Of a stretch of 43,021 nt of DNA, positions 26,585-34,851 are shown piece after piece (the stretch's first letter is position 1; each line of letters starts with the position of its first letter). Both the position numbers and the translations under genes were made by a program. This stretch comes from DASRBO01 sp035653595 (GTDB lineage: Bacteria; Actinomycetota; Acidimicrobiia; Acidimicrobiales; JAJPHE01): NCBI GenBank assembly GCA_035653595.1, contig DASRBO010000096.1, forward strand, positions 1 to 43,021, in the 5' to 3' direction. The notes under the pieces are model-generated. The model made no database searches. It was not told the DNA's origin and was given only the letters and a program-made list of their open reading frames with translations.

Positions 26585-28419
26585 GCCCGCGCCTGCGGGA
26601 CAGGTTGCGGCGCCCGCCGCCGGAGGCCGGGGACGAAGCGGCGGCGGTCGAGCGGTCCGGCGCCGACGGGACGGGGCGGCCCCCGATCCTGGTGTGCCGC
26701 GGCGTCGACGTGGCCTACGACAAGGTCCAGATCCTGTTCGGGGTGGACCTCGAGGTGGCCGACAACGAGATCGTCGCCCTCCTGGGCACCAACGGCGCAG
26801 GCAAGTCGACCCTGCTCAAGGCGGTCTCCGGGCTGGTGGATCCCATCGGGGGCACCATCACCTTCGACGGGCGCGACATCACCCACGCCGACGCCGTGGC
26901 CACCTCCAAGCTCGGGATCATCCAGGTGCCGGGGGGCAAGGCGGTCTTCCCGACCCTGACCGTGGCCGAGCACTTCCGGGCCGGCACCTGGCTCTACGCC
27001 AAGGAGGATCCGGCGGAGGTCGAGGGGCGGATCGAGCGGGTGCTCGGCATGTTCCCCCGGCTGCGCGAACGCTACGACCAGATGGCGGGCAACCTCTCCG
27101 GTGGCGAGCAGCAGCAGCTGGCCCTGGGCATGGCCTTCGTGGCCCGCCCCCGGCTGCTGATCATCGACGAGCTCTCCCTGGGTCTGGCCCCCACCATCGT
27201 CGAGCAGCTCCTCAACATCGTGCGGGACATCCACGCCCAGGGGGCCACGATCATCCTGGTCGAGCAGTCGGTGAACGTGGCCCTCACCGTGGCCGAGCGG
27301 GCCTACTTCATGGAGAAGGGGGAGGTCCGGTTCTCCGGTCCCACCGCCGAGCTGCTGCAGCGGGGGGACATCCTGCGCTCGGTCTTCCTCGAAGGGGCGG
27401 CCTCGGCGTCCGAGGACGGCGGCCGGTCCGCCTCCCGCCCGGCGGCGGCCAAGGCCGCCGGCCGCTCGACCTCGCCGGTGACCCTCGAGGTGGCCGGGCT
27501 CACCAAGCGCTTCGGCGGGATCACCGCCGTCGACGACGTGAACTTCAAGTTGCACGAGGGGGAGATCCTCGGGCTCATCGGGCCCAACGGGGCCGGCAAG
27601 ACGACCATATTCGACCTCATCTCGGGGATCCTCGACGCCGACGCCGGCCGGGTCGCGCTCAAGGGCATCGACGTGACCTCCTGGCGGCCGGATCGGCGGG
27701 CCACCCTGGGCCTGGGTCGGTCGTTCCAGGACGCCCGCATCTTCCCGTCCCTCACCGTGGCGGAGAACATCGCCCTCGGGCTGGAGCGCCACATCGAGAC
27801 CCGCGACCACCTGGCCGCCCTGCTGGCCCTGCCGGCCATCATCGAGTCCGAACGGGACGTCGCCTACACGGTGGACGACCTGATCGAGCTGATGAACCTG
27901 GGCGCCTTCCGCGACAAGTTCGTGTCGGAGCTGTCGACCGGCAGCCGGCGGATCGTCGACCTGGCCATGTCGATCGCCCACGATCCCGCCGTGCTCCTCC
28001 TCGACGAGCCGTCCTCGGGCATCGCCCAGCGGGAGACCGAGGCACTGGGCCCGCTGCTCAAGCGGATCCAGGCCGAAACGGGCTGCGCCATGCTGGTGAT
28101 CGAGCACGACATGCCTCTGATCACCTCGGTGTCGGACCAGATCATCGCCCTTGAGCTCGGATCGGTGATCATGCAGGACGTACCCGAGGTGGTCACCACC
28201 GATCCGAGGGTCGTCGAGTCGTACCTGGGCGGGGACATGGCGGTCATCCAGCGCTCCGGCGCCGAGGTCGCCGGCCCGAGCCGGAGTTCGTCCTCCGGAT
28301 CCTCCGCCCGCTCCCGCCGGCCGTCGTCGTCGACGACCGGACGGACGAAGAAGGCGGCGCCCCGCAAGTCGGCCGCCACCAGGCGCCAGGCCCCCCGCCG
28401 GGCCCAAGGTGGCGAGTGA
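26581..28419 (+). CDS. Fused LivF-LivG-type ABC ATPase with basic C-terminal tail
   Basis: A 612-residue protein with two ABC ATPase domains. Domain 1 (about residues 35-275) is LivF-like: Walker A GTNGAGKST at 69-77, signature NLSGGEQQQLALGMA, Walker B LLIIDE. Domain 2 (about 300-550) is LivG-like: Walker A GPNGAGKTT at 334-342, degenerate signature ELSTGSRRIVDLAMS, Walker B VLLLDEPSSG. They would power the fused permease as a pseudo-heterodimer in one chain. The last 45 or so residues are Ser/Lys/Arg-rich (SSSTTGRTKKAAPRKSAATR), an odd histone-like tail. GTG 26581 overlaps the permease stop, and its own stop overlaps the next GTG. Confidence 0.9.
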   Translation: MSPRLRDRLRRPPPEAGDEAAAVERSGADGTGRPPILVCRGVDVAYDKVQILFGVDLEVADNEIVALLGTNGAGKSTLLKAVSGLVDPIGGTITFDGRDITHADAVATSKLGIIQVPGGKAVFPTLTVAEHFRAGTWLYAKEDPAEVEGRIERVLGMFPRLRERYDQMAGNLSGGEQQQLALGMAFVARPRLLIIDELSLGLAPTIVEQLLNIVRDIHAQGATIILVEQSVNVALTVAERAYFMEKGEVRFSGPTAELLQRGDILRSVFLEGAASASEDGGRSASRPAAAKAAGRSTSPVTLEVAGLTKRFGGITAVDDVNFKLHEGEILGLIGPNGAGKTTIFDLISGILDADAGRVALKGIDVTSWRPDRRATLGLGRSFQDARIFPSLTVAENIALGLERHIETRDHLAALLALPAIIESERDVAYTVDDLIELMNLGAFRDKFVSELSTGSRRIVDLAMSIAHDPAVLLLDEPSSGIAQRETEALGPLLKRIQAETGCAMLVIEHDMPLITSVSDQIIALELGSVIMQDVPEVVTTDPRVVESYLGGDMAVIQRSGAEVAGPSRSSSSGSSARSRRPSSSTTGRTKKAAPRKSAATRRQAPRRAQGGE

Positions 28420-29465
28420 AGCTGTCGCGCGTGACCCTGGCCCGGGCCGGGGCGGCGGCCGCCTTCGCCGCCGGAACCGTGGCCGTCCTGGCCGCTCCGG
28501 CCACCGCCGTGGTGCCAAGCAAGACGGCCTGGTGGAACGAGCTGCCGGCCGGCGTGCTGCCCGGGCCCCTGGTCGGCGCTAACGAGCTCGCCGTCGGCGA
28601 CAGCCCCAGCGGGCCGACAGCAATAGCCGCCCTCGCCTATCAGGTCGGCCCGGACGTCTCCGCTGATCCGGGCTCGGCCGGGGCCACCCTCGTGCTCCCG
28701 CTCAACACCAGCTCCTCGGTGGGCACGCCTGCGGTCGAGGCCTGCCCGGTCAGCCCGTCGGCCACCGGCTGGCAGGCCGGGGGCAACCAGTCCGGAGCGC
28801 CGCCCGACTACAGCTGCTCGGCCGCCGTCGCCGGTCAGCTGTCCCCGGACGGCTCCAAGGTGACCTTCGCCCTGTCCCCTTCCCAGCAGGAGGCCAAAAG
28901 CCCGGGCACCTTCAACCTCGTGATCGCTCCGACGTCGGGGTCCTTCGAGGCGGTCTTCGAGGTGCCCCCGGACTCGGGCTTCACCGTGACCAACCCGCCG
29001 AGCCCGGGCGGCGGCCCGGCCGCCGGGTCGTCGCCGGCGGACTCGACCGGGGTGGCGGCGCCGGCCGGTCCCGCACCGGCAGCGGCGGGCGCCGACAGCG
29101 GCGCTCTGGCCCCGCCCCTGACGGCGGCGGCGCCGAGCGCGTCACCGGCGCCGGCCGCCGCGCCGGCCGCCTCGACGACCGGCGCGAGGGGATCGGCCGG
29201 ACAGGGGTCGATCCAGCCGGTCGCCTCGGCAACGCCCGGACTGCTGCACGGACGGCGCCAGCAGTTGTTCGGCGTGTGGCTTATGGTCGACTCCATGATC
29301 GTGCTCGCCCTGTTCGGTGGCGGCCCCGCCCGGGCCCCCCGACTGCTGGGCTCCCTGGGCAGCCGGGCTCCGGCGCCGGAGCCCGAGTCCCCGTCCGAGG
29401 AGACGGTGATCGGCGGCATCGGCCGCTTCGCCCGGCCCCGGTCCGGGCCTCCCCGACGGATCTGA
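28416..29465 (+). CDS. Secreted Ala/Pro/Gly-rich protein of the importer operon, unknown function
   Basis: A 349-residue protein with a clear signal peptide (ARAGAAAAFAAGTVAVLAAPATA, cleavage near residue 32). A globular part (about 33-190) contains a Cys pair. A long Pro/Ala/Gly-rich stretch (about 195-275) is followed by one hydrophobic segment (LFGVWLMVDSMIVLALFGGG) near the C terminus and an Arg-rich end. This layout suggests a wall-spanning stalk anchored in the membrane, displaying the N-terminal domain. No family is recognised. GTG 28416 overlaps the ATPase stop by 4 bp, so it is translationally coupled to the transporter and may assist ligand capture; that role is inference. Confidence 0.7.
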   Translation: MKLSRVTLARAGAAAAFAAGTVAVLAAPATAVVPSKTAWWNELPAGVLPGPLVGANELAVGDSPSGPTAIAALAYQVGPDVSADPGSAGATLVLPLNTSSSVGTPAVEACPVSPSATGWQAGGNQSGAPPDYSCSAAVAGQLSPDGSKVTFALSPSQQEAKSPGTFNLVIAPTSGSFEAVFEVPPDSGFTVTNPPSPGGGPAAGSSPADSTGVAAPAGPAPAAAGADSGALAPPLTAAAPSASPAPAAAPAASTTGARGSAGQGSIQPVASATPGLLHGRRQQLFGVWLMVDSMIVLALFGGGPARAPRLLGSLGSRAPAPEPESPSEETVIGGIGRFARPRSGPPRRI

Positions 29466-29467
29466 GC

Positions 29468-30856
29468 ATGCCGGCAAGCGCCGACCTGGAGACATCGCTG
29501 GCCGCCGTGTGCGCCTCCGCCCTGCGCGACGAGGGAGTGAAGGTCGAGGCCCTCGAGCGGCTCTCCGGAGGAGCCTCGCGGGAGACGTGGTCATTCGACG
29601 CCCGCCGCTCGGACGGATCGGTCGTCCCCCTGATCCTGCGGCGTGACCCGCCCGGGGCCGCCCGGGGCGGTATGGGGCTGGAGGCGCGGCTGATCCAGGC
29701 GGCGGCCGCCGTCGGCGTGCCTGTGCCGCACCTCTACGCCTCCGACGACGACCAGGCCAGCCTGGGTGCCGCCTTCATGGTGGTGCAACGGATCGAGGGC
29801 GAGACCATCCCCCGCCGGGTGCTGCGCCAGCCCGAGCTGGCCGAGGCCCGCGCCGGGCTGGCCCGCCAGTGCGGGTCCGTGCTCGCCGCCCTGCACTCCA
29901 TCCCCCCCGACACCGTGCCCGGCCTGGCCAGCGAGGACCAGGTCGCCCGCTACCGGCAGGTGCTCGACGCCATGGACCAGCCGGTGCCGACCTTCGAGGC
30001 CGCCTTCCGGTGGCTGGAGGAGAACCGACCGGTCTCCTCCGGCGAGGCCATCGTGCACGGCGACTTCCGCAACGGGAACCTGCTGGTCGGCCCGGACGGG
30101 CTACGGGCCGTGCTCGACTGGGAGCTGGCCCACCGGGGCGATCCGGTGGAGGACCTGGGCTGGCTGTGCGCCAAGTGCTGGCGCTTCGGCGTGGATCTGC
30201 CGGTGGGGGGCTTCGGGACCTACGAGGACCTGCTGGCCGGCTACTCCGCCGGCGGGGGCAAGCCGGTGGATCCGGCCACCCTGCGCTGGTGGGAGGTTCT
30301 GGCCAACCTCAAGTGGGGCGTCATGTGCATGATGCAGGCGGCGGCCCACACCAGCGGAGCCATCCGTTCGGTGGAGCTGGCCGCCATCGGCCGGCGGGTG
30401 TGCGAGGTCGAGTGGGATCTGCTCCAGCTGCTGGTCGACCCGGCCGCCCTGGCACCCGACGACGCCTGGCCGGCGGCGCCGGGGCCGGGCCGGCCCGACG
30501 AGCTCCACGGATCACCGTCGGCGGCCGTCCTCGTCGAGGCGGTGCGCGAGTTCCTCGAGGGCGACGTGATGTCTGCAACCAGCGGCCGGGTCCGCTTCCA
30601 CGCCCGGGTGGCCGCCAACGTGCTCGGGATGATCGAGCGGGAGATCGCCATGGGCCCGGAGCAGGCGTCGCTCTACCGCCAACGCCTGGACGCCGCCGGC
30701 GTGGGCAGCACGGGCGAGCTGGCCGCCGCCATCCGATCGGGTCGCCTCGACTGGAAGGACCCTCGGGTCACCCGCCTCCTGGTGGACATGGCCCGGGCCC
30801 GCCTGTCGGTGGCCAATCCCCGCTACCTCGAGGCGCCCGCCCCCCCGGCCTCGTGA
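29468..30856 (+). CDS. Aminoglycoside-phosphotransferase-like kinase fused to DUF6285
   Basis: A 462-residue protein. The N-terminal part (about residues 15-325) is an APH/choline-kinase-like fold: ERLSGGASRETWSF, the catalytic loop VHGDFRNGNLLV and the Mg-binding VLDWELAHRGDPVEDLGW. This is the ACAD10/11-like subtype, often found near acyl-CoA dehydrogenases, rather than a resistance enzyme. The C-terminal part (about 350-450) resembles DUF6285 (AVREFLEGDVMSATSGRVRF), which commonly accompanies this kinase. It probably phosphorylates a hydroxylated small molecule or hydroxyacyl compound. ATG 29468 is 2 nt after the previous stop, making it the last gene of the importer operon. Its 3' end overlaps the convergent Wzt-like gene by 34 bp. 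Confidence 0.85.
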   Translation: MPASADLETSLAAVCASALRDEGVKVEALERLSGGASRETWSFDARRSDGSVVPLILRRDPPGAARGGMGLEARLIQAAAAVGVPVPHLYASDDDQASLGAAFMVVQRIEGETIPRRVLRQPELAEARAGLARQCGSVLAALHSIPPDTVPGLASEDQVARYRQVLDAMDQPVPTFEAAFRWLEENRPVSSGEAIVHGDFRNGNLLVGPDGLRAVLDWELAHRGDPVEDLGWLCAKCWRFGVDLPVGGFGTYEDLLAGYSAGGGKPVDPATLRWWEVLANLKWGVMCMMQAAAHTSGAIRSVELAAIGRRVCEVEWDLLQLLVDPAALAPDDAWPAAPGPGRPDELHGSPSAAVLVEAVREFLEGDVMSATSGRVRFHARVAANVLGMIEREIAMGPEQASLYRQRLDAAGVGSTGELAAAIRSGRLDWKDPRVTRLLVDMARARLSVANPRYLEAPAPPAS

Positions 30857-32118
30857 TTGCCCCCGGCCACCACTTGGCCGCCCGCCCTCACCTCGACCAG
30901 CACAGGCATGTGGAGCATCCCCTGGGCCCGCCCGGGGTTGAGCACCTCGAACTGGTGCCTCTGCTCCTGCCAGTCGTACACGGTCTCCTCGTCGCGGCTG
31001 GTGATGGCCAGGGTGAGGAAGTAGGTCCCGTCCAGTAGGGGGAGCGACTCGAAGCGGAACTCGATCTCGCCCCGTCCCTCGATGCTGGAGATGTTCGCAC
31101 CGAGGATCCGGGTGTTGTTGCCCGACAGAAGGTTGCCGTTGATGTCGTAGATGGCATAGCCGAAGTTCGGGTCGGTGATGCGCTGGCGGGCCTCGTACTG
31201 GACGAGGACGGTCAGGGGGTCACCGGGGCGGAGGGCCTCGGCGCCGGGCTCGAAGGTGACCGCCGTGATCCTGGCCATGAAGTTGCGTCTCCGCTCCTGC
31301 TCCGGGAGCTGGTCCTCCTCGGCCGCCGGCTCTCCGTCCTCTTCGAGGACGAGGGCGAGCTCGCCGGCCGCATCCGGACCGCGACCGGTGCGCAGGAGGT
31401 GCTCGCGGTAGGAGCGCACAGCCTCGCCCGGGGTGCCCGAGGACACCAGGTGGCCGTGGTCCAACACGGCCGCCTTGTCGCAGATCTGGCGAACGAGGTC
31501 GGGGGCGTGGGTCACGAAGATGATCGTCCGCCCTTCCCGCTGGAACTGGCGCACCCGGTCGAGGCATTTGCGCTGGAAGGACTCGTCTCCCACCGCCAGG
31601 ACCTCGTCGACCAGCAGAATCTCCGGATCGGCGTGCACCGCCACGGCGAAGCCAAGGCGCATGTACATGCCGGACGAGTAGAACTTGGCCTGGTTGTCGA
31701 TGAACTGCTCCAGCTCGGCGAAGGCGACGATGTCGTCGAAGCGCCGCTCCATCTCCTTCTGGGACAAGCCCAGCAGCGATCCGTTCAGGAAGACGTTGTC
31801 GCGGCCGGACAGCTCGGGGTGGAATCCGGCCCCGAGCTCGAGCAAGGCGGCGAGGCGGCCCTTCACCTCGATGCGGCCCACGGTGGGCTGCAGGATGCCG
31901 GCGACGCACTTGAGCAGGGTCGATTTGCCCGAGCCGTTGTGACCTAGGAGGCCCCAGGTGTCGCCCTCGCTGATGTCCAGGTCGACGTCGCGCAGGGCCC
32001 AGAACTCCTCGAACGGGACGCGGCCCAGGTGGATGGCCCGCTCCTTGAGGGATGTGTACTTCTCGTGGTAGAGGCGGAAGCGCTTGGAGACGCCGGTTAT
32101 ACCGACGGCGGTTGCCAA
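30823..32118 (-). CDS. Wzt-like polysaccharide-export ABC ATPase
   Basis: A 431-residue protein. The ATPase domain (about residues 5-235) has the family-specific GVSKRFRLYHEKYTSLKERA, Walker A GHNGSGKST, ELGAGFHPELSGRDNVFLNG, signature YSSGMYMRLGFAVAVHADPE and Walker B ILLVDEVLAVGDESF. After a linker rich in acidic residues (about 245-275) comes a beta-sandwich resembling the Wzt carbohydrate-binding domain (about 280-415). Such ATPases pair with a Wzm-type permease to export O-antigen-like or teichoic polymers across the membrane. No such permease is in the window, so it may be encoded elsewhere. It lies 46 nt downstream of fabI on the same strand. M1 is ATG at 32118. Confidence 0.9.
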   Translation of the reverse strand: MATAVGITGVSKRFRLYHEKYTSLKERAIHLGRVPFEEFWALRDVDLDISEGDTWGLLGHNGSGKSTLLKCVAGILQPTVGRIEVKGRLAALLELGAGFHPELSGRDNVFLNGSLLGLSQKEMERRFDDIVAFAELEQFIDNQAKFYSSGMYMRLGFAVAVHADPEILLVDEVLAVGDESFQRKCLDRVRQFQREGRTIIFVTHAPDLVRQICDKAAVLDHGHLVSSGTPGEAVRSYREHLLRTGRGPDAAGELALVLEEDGEPAAEEDQLPEQERRRNFMARITAVTFEPGAEALRPGDPLTVLVQYEARQRITDPNFGYAIYDINGNLLSGNNTRILGANISSIEGRGEIEFRFESLPLLDGTYFLTLAITSRDEETVYDWQEQRHQFEVLNPGRAQGMLHMPVLVEVRAGGQVVAGGNHEAGGAGASR

Positions 32119-32164
32119 GTGGCCCTCAGAGCTCCTGGGGGTGGGGGGCGGCCAACCTACCGGG

Positions 32165-32941
32165 TCAGGCGCCCATGGCGTGGTAGCCGCCGTCGACGTG
32201 GACGATCTCGCCGGTGGTCATCGGGAACCAGTCGGACAGGAGCGCCACGCACGCCCGGGCCACGGCCTCGCCCGGGTCCTCGACGTCCCAGCCCAGGGGG
32301 GCCCGGACCTTCCACGCGTCCTCGAAGGTGGCGAAGCCGGGGATGGATTTGGCGGCCATGGTCCGTTTCGGGCCGGCCGCGACCAGGTTGACCCGAATGT
32401 TGCGGGGACCCAGGTCGCGGGCGAGGTAGCGGGCCAGGGACTCGAGGCCAGCCTTGGCGACGCCCATCCAGTCGTAGGCGGGCCATGCCACGGTGGCGTC
32501 GAAGTCGAGCCCGACTATCGAAGCACCGCCGGCGGCCTCCATGAGGGGAAGGAGGCCGGCGGCCAGCTCCTTGAGCGAGTAGGCCGATATGCGCAGGGCC
32601 AGGGCGACGTCGTCCCAGCCGGCGCGCAGGATGTCGCCCCCCAGGCAGTCGGCCGGGGCGTTCCCGATGGCGTGGAGGATCCCGTCCAGCGCCCCCCACC
32701 GCCGGCCGAGCTCTTCCCGCACGGCGTCGGTGTGGGAGGGGTCGGTCACGTCGAGCTCGAGCACGTCGGGTGGATCGGGCAGCTTGCGGGCCACCCGCTT
32801 GGTCAGGGACAGGGCGCGACCGTGGCCGGTCAGCACGACCGAAGCGCCTTCCCTCTGGGCCAGGGAGGCGACCCCGAAGGCCAGCGAGTCGTCCGTCAGC
32901 ACCCCTGTGACGAGGATGCGCTTGCCGTCGAGGACTCCCAT
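32165..32941 (-). CDS. fabI: Enoyl-[acyl-carrier-protein] reductase (FabI/InhA type)
   Basis: A 258-residue short-chain dehydrogenase. It has the FabI-type N terminus GKRILVTGVLTDDSLAFGVA, the active-site Tyr/Lys pair with six-residue spacing (YDWMGVAK) and the C-terminal GEIVHVDGGYHAMGA. It reduces trans-2-enoyl-ACP with NAD(P)H in the last step of each fatty-acid elongation cycle. Start ATG 32941 is chosen because GGAGG lies 6 nt upstream and the Rossmann motif follows directly; the frame is open further upstream only as antisense of the F420 reductase gene. It is divergent from npdG across 55 bp. Unlike mycobacterial inhA it has no fabG partner beside it. Confidence 0.93.
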   Translation of the reverse strand: MGVLDGKRILVTGVLTDDSLAFGVASLAQREGASVVLTGHGRALSLTKRVARKLPDPPDVLELDVTDPSHTDAVREELGRRWGALDGILHAIGNAPADCLGGDILRAGWDDVALALRISAYSLKELAAGLLPLMEAAGGASIVGLDFDATVAWPAYDWMGVAKAGLESLARYLARDLGPRNIRVNLVAAGPKRTMAAKSIPGFATFEDAWKVRAPLGWDVEDPGEAVARACVALLSDWFPMTTGEIVHVDGGYHAMGA

Positions 32942-32996
32942 GCCCACCTCCGTTCGAGCTGGCACGACGATACCCAGGGTGTGCAATCGTGTCGGG

Positions 32997-33656
32997 GTGA
33001 TCGTCGGAGTGCTTGGGGGGACAGGACCGGCCGGGGGGGCCCTCGCCCTCCGCCTGGCCTCGGTCGGCCACCGCGTCCTGATCGGCTCCCGCTCGGCCGA
33101 CCGGGCCGCCGAGGTCGCCGCCGAGCTGACCGGGCGCTGGCCTGGCAGGCAGCTCGACCTCGCCGGGGCGGCCAACGACGACGCCGCCGGCACCGCCGAG
33201 GTGGTGGTGGTGGCCACCCCCTGGGACGGGGCCGCCCCGACGGCGGGAGGCCTGGCTGGCGCCCTGGCGGGCAAGGTGGTCATCAGCATGGCCAACGCCC
33301 TGGCCAAGGTGGGCGACGAGCTGCAGGCGCTGGTCCCGCCCCGGGGTTCGATCGCCGTCGCCGTGCAGGACGCCGCTCCGCAGGCCCTGGTCGCCGCCGC
33401 CTTCCATCACGTTCCGGCCCGCGAGCTGGGACAGATCGACGCCCCCGTCGAGGGCGACGTGCTGGTCTGCTCCGACCACGCCGAGGCGACCAGGGTCACC
33501 TCGGCGATCGTCGACCAGCTGCCCGGGTTGCGGGCGATCGATGCCGGCAGCCTGTCGGCGGCCGGCGCCATCGAGGCCTTCACGGCGGTCATCCTCGGGG
33601 TCAACCGGCGCTACCGGCGCCGGTCCACCCTGCGACTGGTGGGAGTCGAGACGTGA
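32997..33656 (+). CDS. npdG: NADPH-dependent F420 reductase
   Basis: A 219-residue Rossmann-fold protein: MIVGVLGGTGPAGGALALRL, the NADP-binding IGSRSADRA, then VVVVATPWDGA and KVVISMANALAKVG, and AAFHHVPARELG. It matches the FNO/NpdG family, which moves hydride between NADPH and coenzyme F420 in the cytoplasm. F420 use fits the DDN-type oxidoreductase at the right edge. The start GTG 32997 opens straight into the beta-alpha-beta nucleotide fold, which fixes it well. Its stop overlaps the mshC start by 4 bp (GTGA), so the two are translationally coupled. Confidence 0.9.
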   Translation: MIVGVLGGTGPAGGALALRLASVGHRVLIGSRSADRAAEVAAELTGRWPGRQLDLAGAANDDAAGTAEVVVVATPWDGAAPTAGGLAGALAGKVVISMANALAKVGDELQALVPPRGSIAVAVQDAAPQALVAAAFHHVPARELGQIDAPVEGDVLVCSDHAEATRVTSAIVDQLPGLRAIDAGSLSAAGAIEAFTAVILGVNRRYRRRSTLRLVGVET

Positions 33657-34810
33657 GCATGCGCCTGTACGACACGGCCCGGGGAGAGATCGTTCCCTTC
33701 GAGCCCGGCCCGGTGGTGAGCATGTACACCTGCGGCATCACCCCCTACGACGCCGCCCATGTGGGCCATGCCGCCGCCTACCTCACCTACGACGTCCTCC
33801 AGCGCCGGCTGCGCGACCTCGGTCACGAGACCCGCTGTGTGCGCAACGTCACCGACGTCGACGACGACATCCTGCGCAAGGCCCGCGAGGTCGGCGTCCA
33901 CTTCCTGGATCTGGCCGCCGAGGAGATGGCCCGATTCGACTCGACCATGAACGCCCTGCGGATCCTGCCGTGCTGGAGCGAGCCGCGGGCGACCTCGGCC
34001 ATACCCGACATACTCGGGTTCATAGGCATGGTGCTCGAGTCCGGTCACGCCTACCAGGCCGGCGGCGGCGTGTATTTCGACGTGAGCTCCTTCGAGCGCT
34101 TCGGCCAGCTCTCCCACCTCGGGCGGGAGGCCATGTTGGAGCTGGCGGCCGAGCGTGGCGGCAACCCCGACGATCCCCACAAGCGGGATCCGCTCGACTT
34201 CGTGCTCTGGCAGCCTTCGGCGCCCGACGAGCCGGCCTGGGACTCCCTGTGGGGCAAGGGGCGGCCCGGCTGGCACATCGAGTGCTCGGCGCTGGCCATG
34301 CGGGAGCTCGGCACGACCATCGACCTGCATGGCGGCGGGGCCGATCTGGTCTTCCCCCACCACGAGTGCGAGGCGGCCCAGTCGGAGGCGGCCACCGGCG
34401 ATCCCTTCGTGCGCCACTGGATGCACGTGGCGATGGTGCGGCTGGGGGGCGCCAAGATGTCCAAGTCCCTCGGCAACCTGGTCTTCGTCAGCGACCTGCT
34501 CAAGGAGTGGGAGCCCGACGCCGTGCGCCTGGCCGTTCTCTCGCACCACTACCGGCGCGAGTGGGAGTGGGACGACGATCTCATGCCCCAGGCGGCGGCC
34601 AGGCTGAACCGCTGGCGGGAGGCGGGGGAGGGCGACGCCGGCCTGGCCGAGGCCAGGGCCGCGCTGGACGAGGATCTCGACTGCCCGGCTGCGCTGCAGG
34701 CGCTCGACCGGGCCGCCGCCGCCGGCCACGGCGTCTCCGACGCCGCAGTCCTGCTCGGAGTCGAACTGGACCGCCCCTGGCGGATCCAGGTGCCTCATTC
34801 GCAGTCCTGA
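33653..34810 (+). CDS. mshC: Mycothiol ligase MshC (cysteine:glucosaminyl inositol ligase)
   Basis: A 385-residue paralogue of cysteinyl-tRNA synthetase. The N-terminal signature YTCGITPYDAAHVGHAAAYL (Cys27, HVGH 36-39) is the MshC form; CysRS has CGPTVYD and HIGNA. The other zinc ligands lie in WHIECSALAM and FPHHECEAAQSEA, and KMSKS is at 268-272. It is shorter than CysRS (about 460) and lacks the anticodon-binding tail. It joins cysteine to GlcN-inositol using ATP in mycothiol synthesis. GTG 33653 overlaps the npdG stop; ATG 33659 is an alternative start. The thrS promoter follows within 40 bp. A real CysRS must be elsewhere. Confidence 0.85.
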   Translation: MSMRLYDTARGEIVPFEPGPVVSMYTCGITPYDAAHVGHAAAYLTYDVLQRRLRDLGHETRCVRNVTDVDDDILRKAREVGVHFLDLAAEEMARFDSTMNALRILPCWSEPRATSAIPDILGFIGMVLESGHAYQAGGGVYFDVSSFERFGQLSHLGREAMLELAAERGGNPDDPHKRDPLDFVLWQPSAPDEPAWDSLWGKGRPGWHIECSALAMRELGTTIDLHGGGADLVFPHHECEAAQSEAATGDPFVRHWMHVAMVRLGGAKMSKSLGNLVFVSDLLKEWEPDAVRLAVLSHHYRREWEWDDDLMPQAAARLNRWREAGEGDAGLAEARAALDEDLDCPAALQALDRAAAAGHGVSDAAVLLGVELDRPWRIQVPHSQS

Positions 34811-34838
34811 GGGCTCCGGAGCCGACCGGCACCACCGC

Positions 34839-34844
34839 TAACCT
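34839..34844 (+). promoter_or_regulatory. -10 box (TAACCT) of thrS
   Basis: TAACCT is followed by 7 nt and ATG 34852, with no Shine-Dalgarno. No T-box leader is present. Confidence 0.5.
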
Positions 34845-34851
34845 GCGCCGG

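Noticed and set aside
29468..30856. Antibiotic-resistance aminoglycoside kinase
   Set aside because: Subtype and DUF6285 fusion point to an ACAD10/11-like metabolic kinase, not a resistance enzyme.
33653..34810. Annotation as cysteinyl-tRNA synthetase
   Set aside because: The CGITPYDA...HVGHA signature and lack of an anticodon domain favour MshC.
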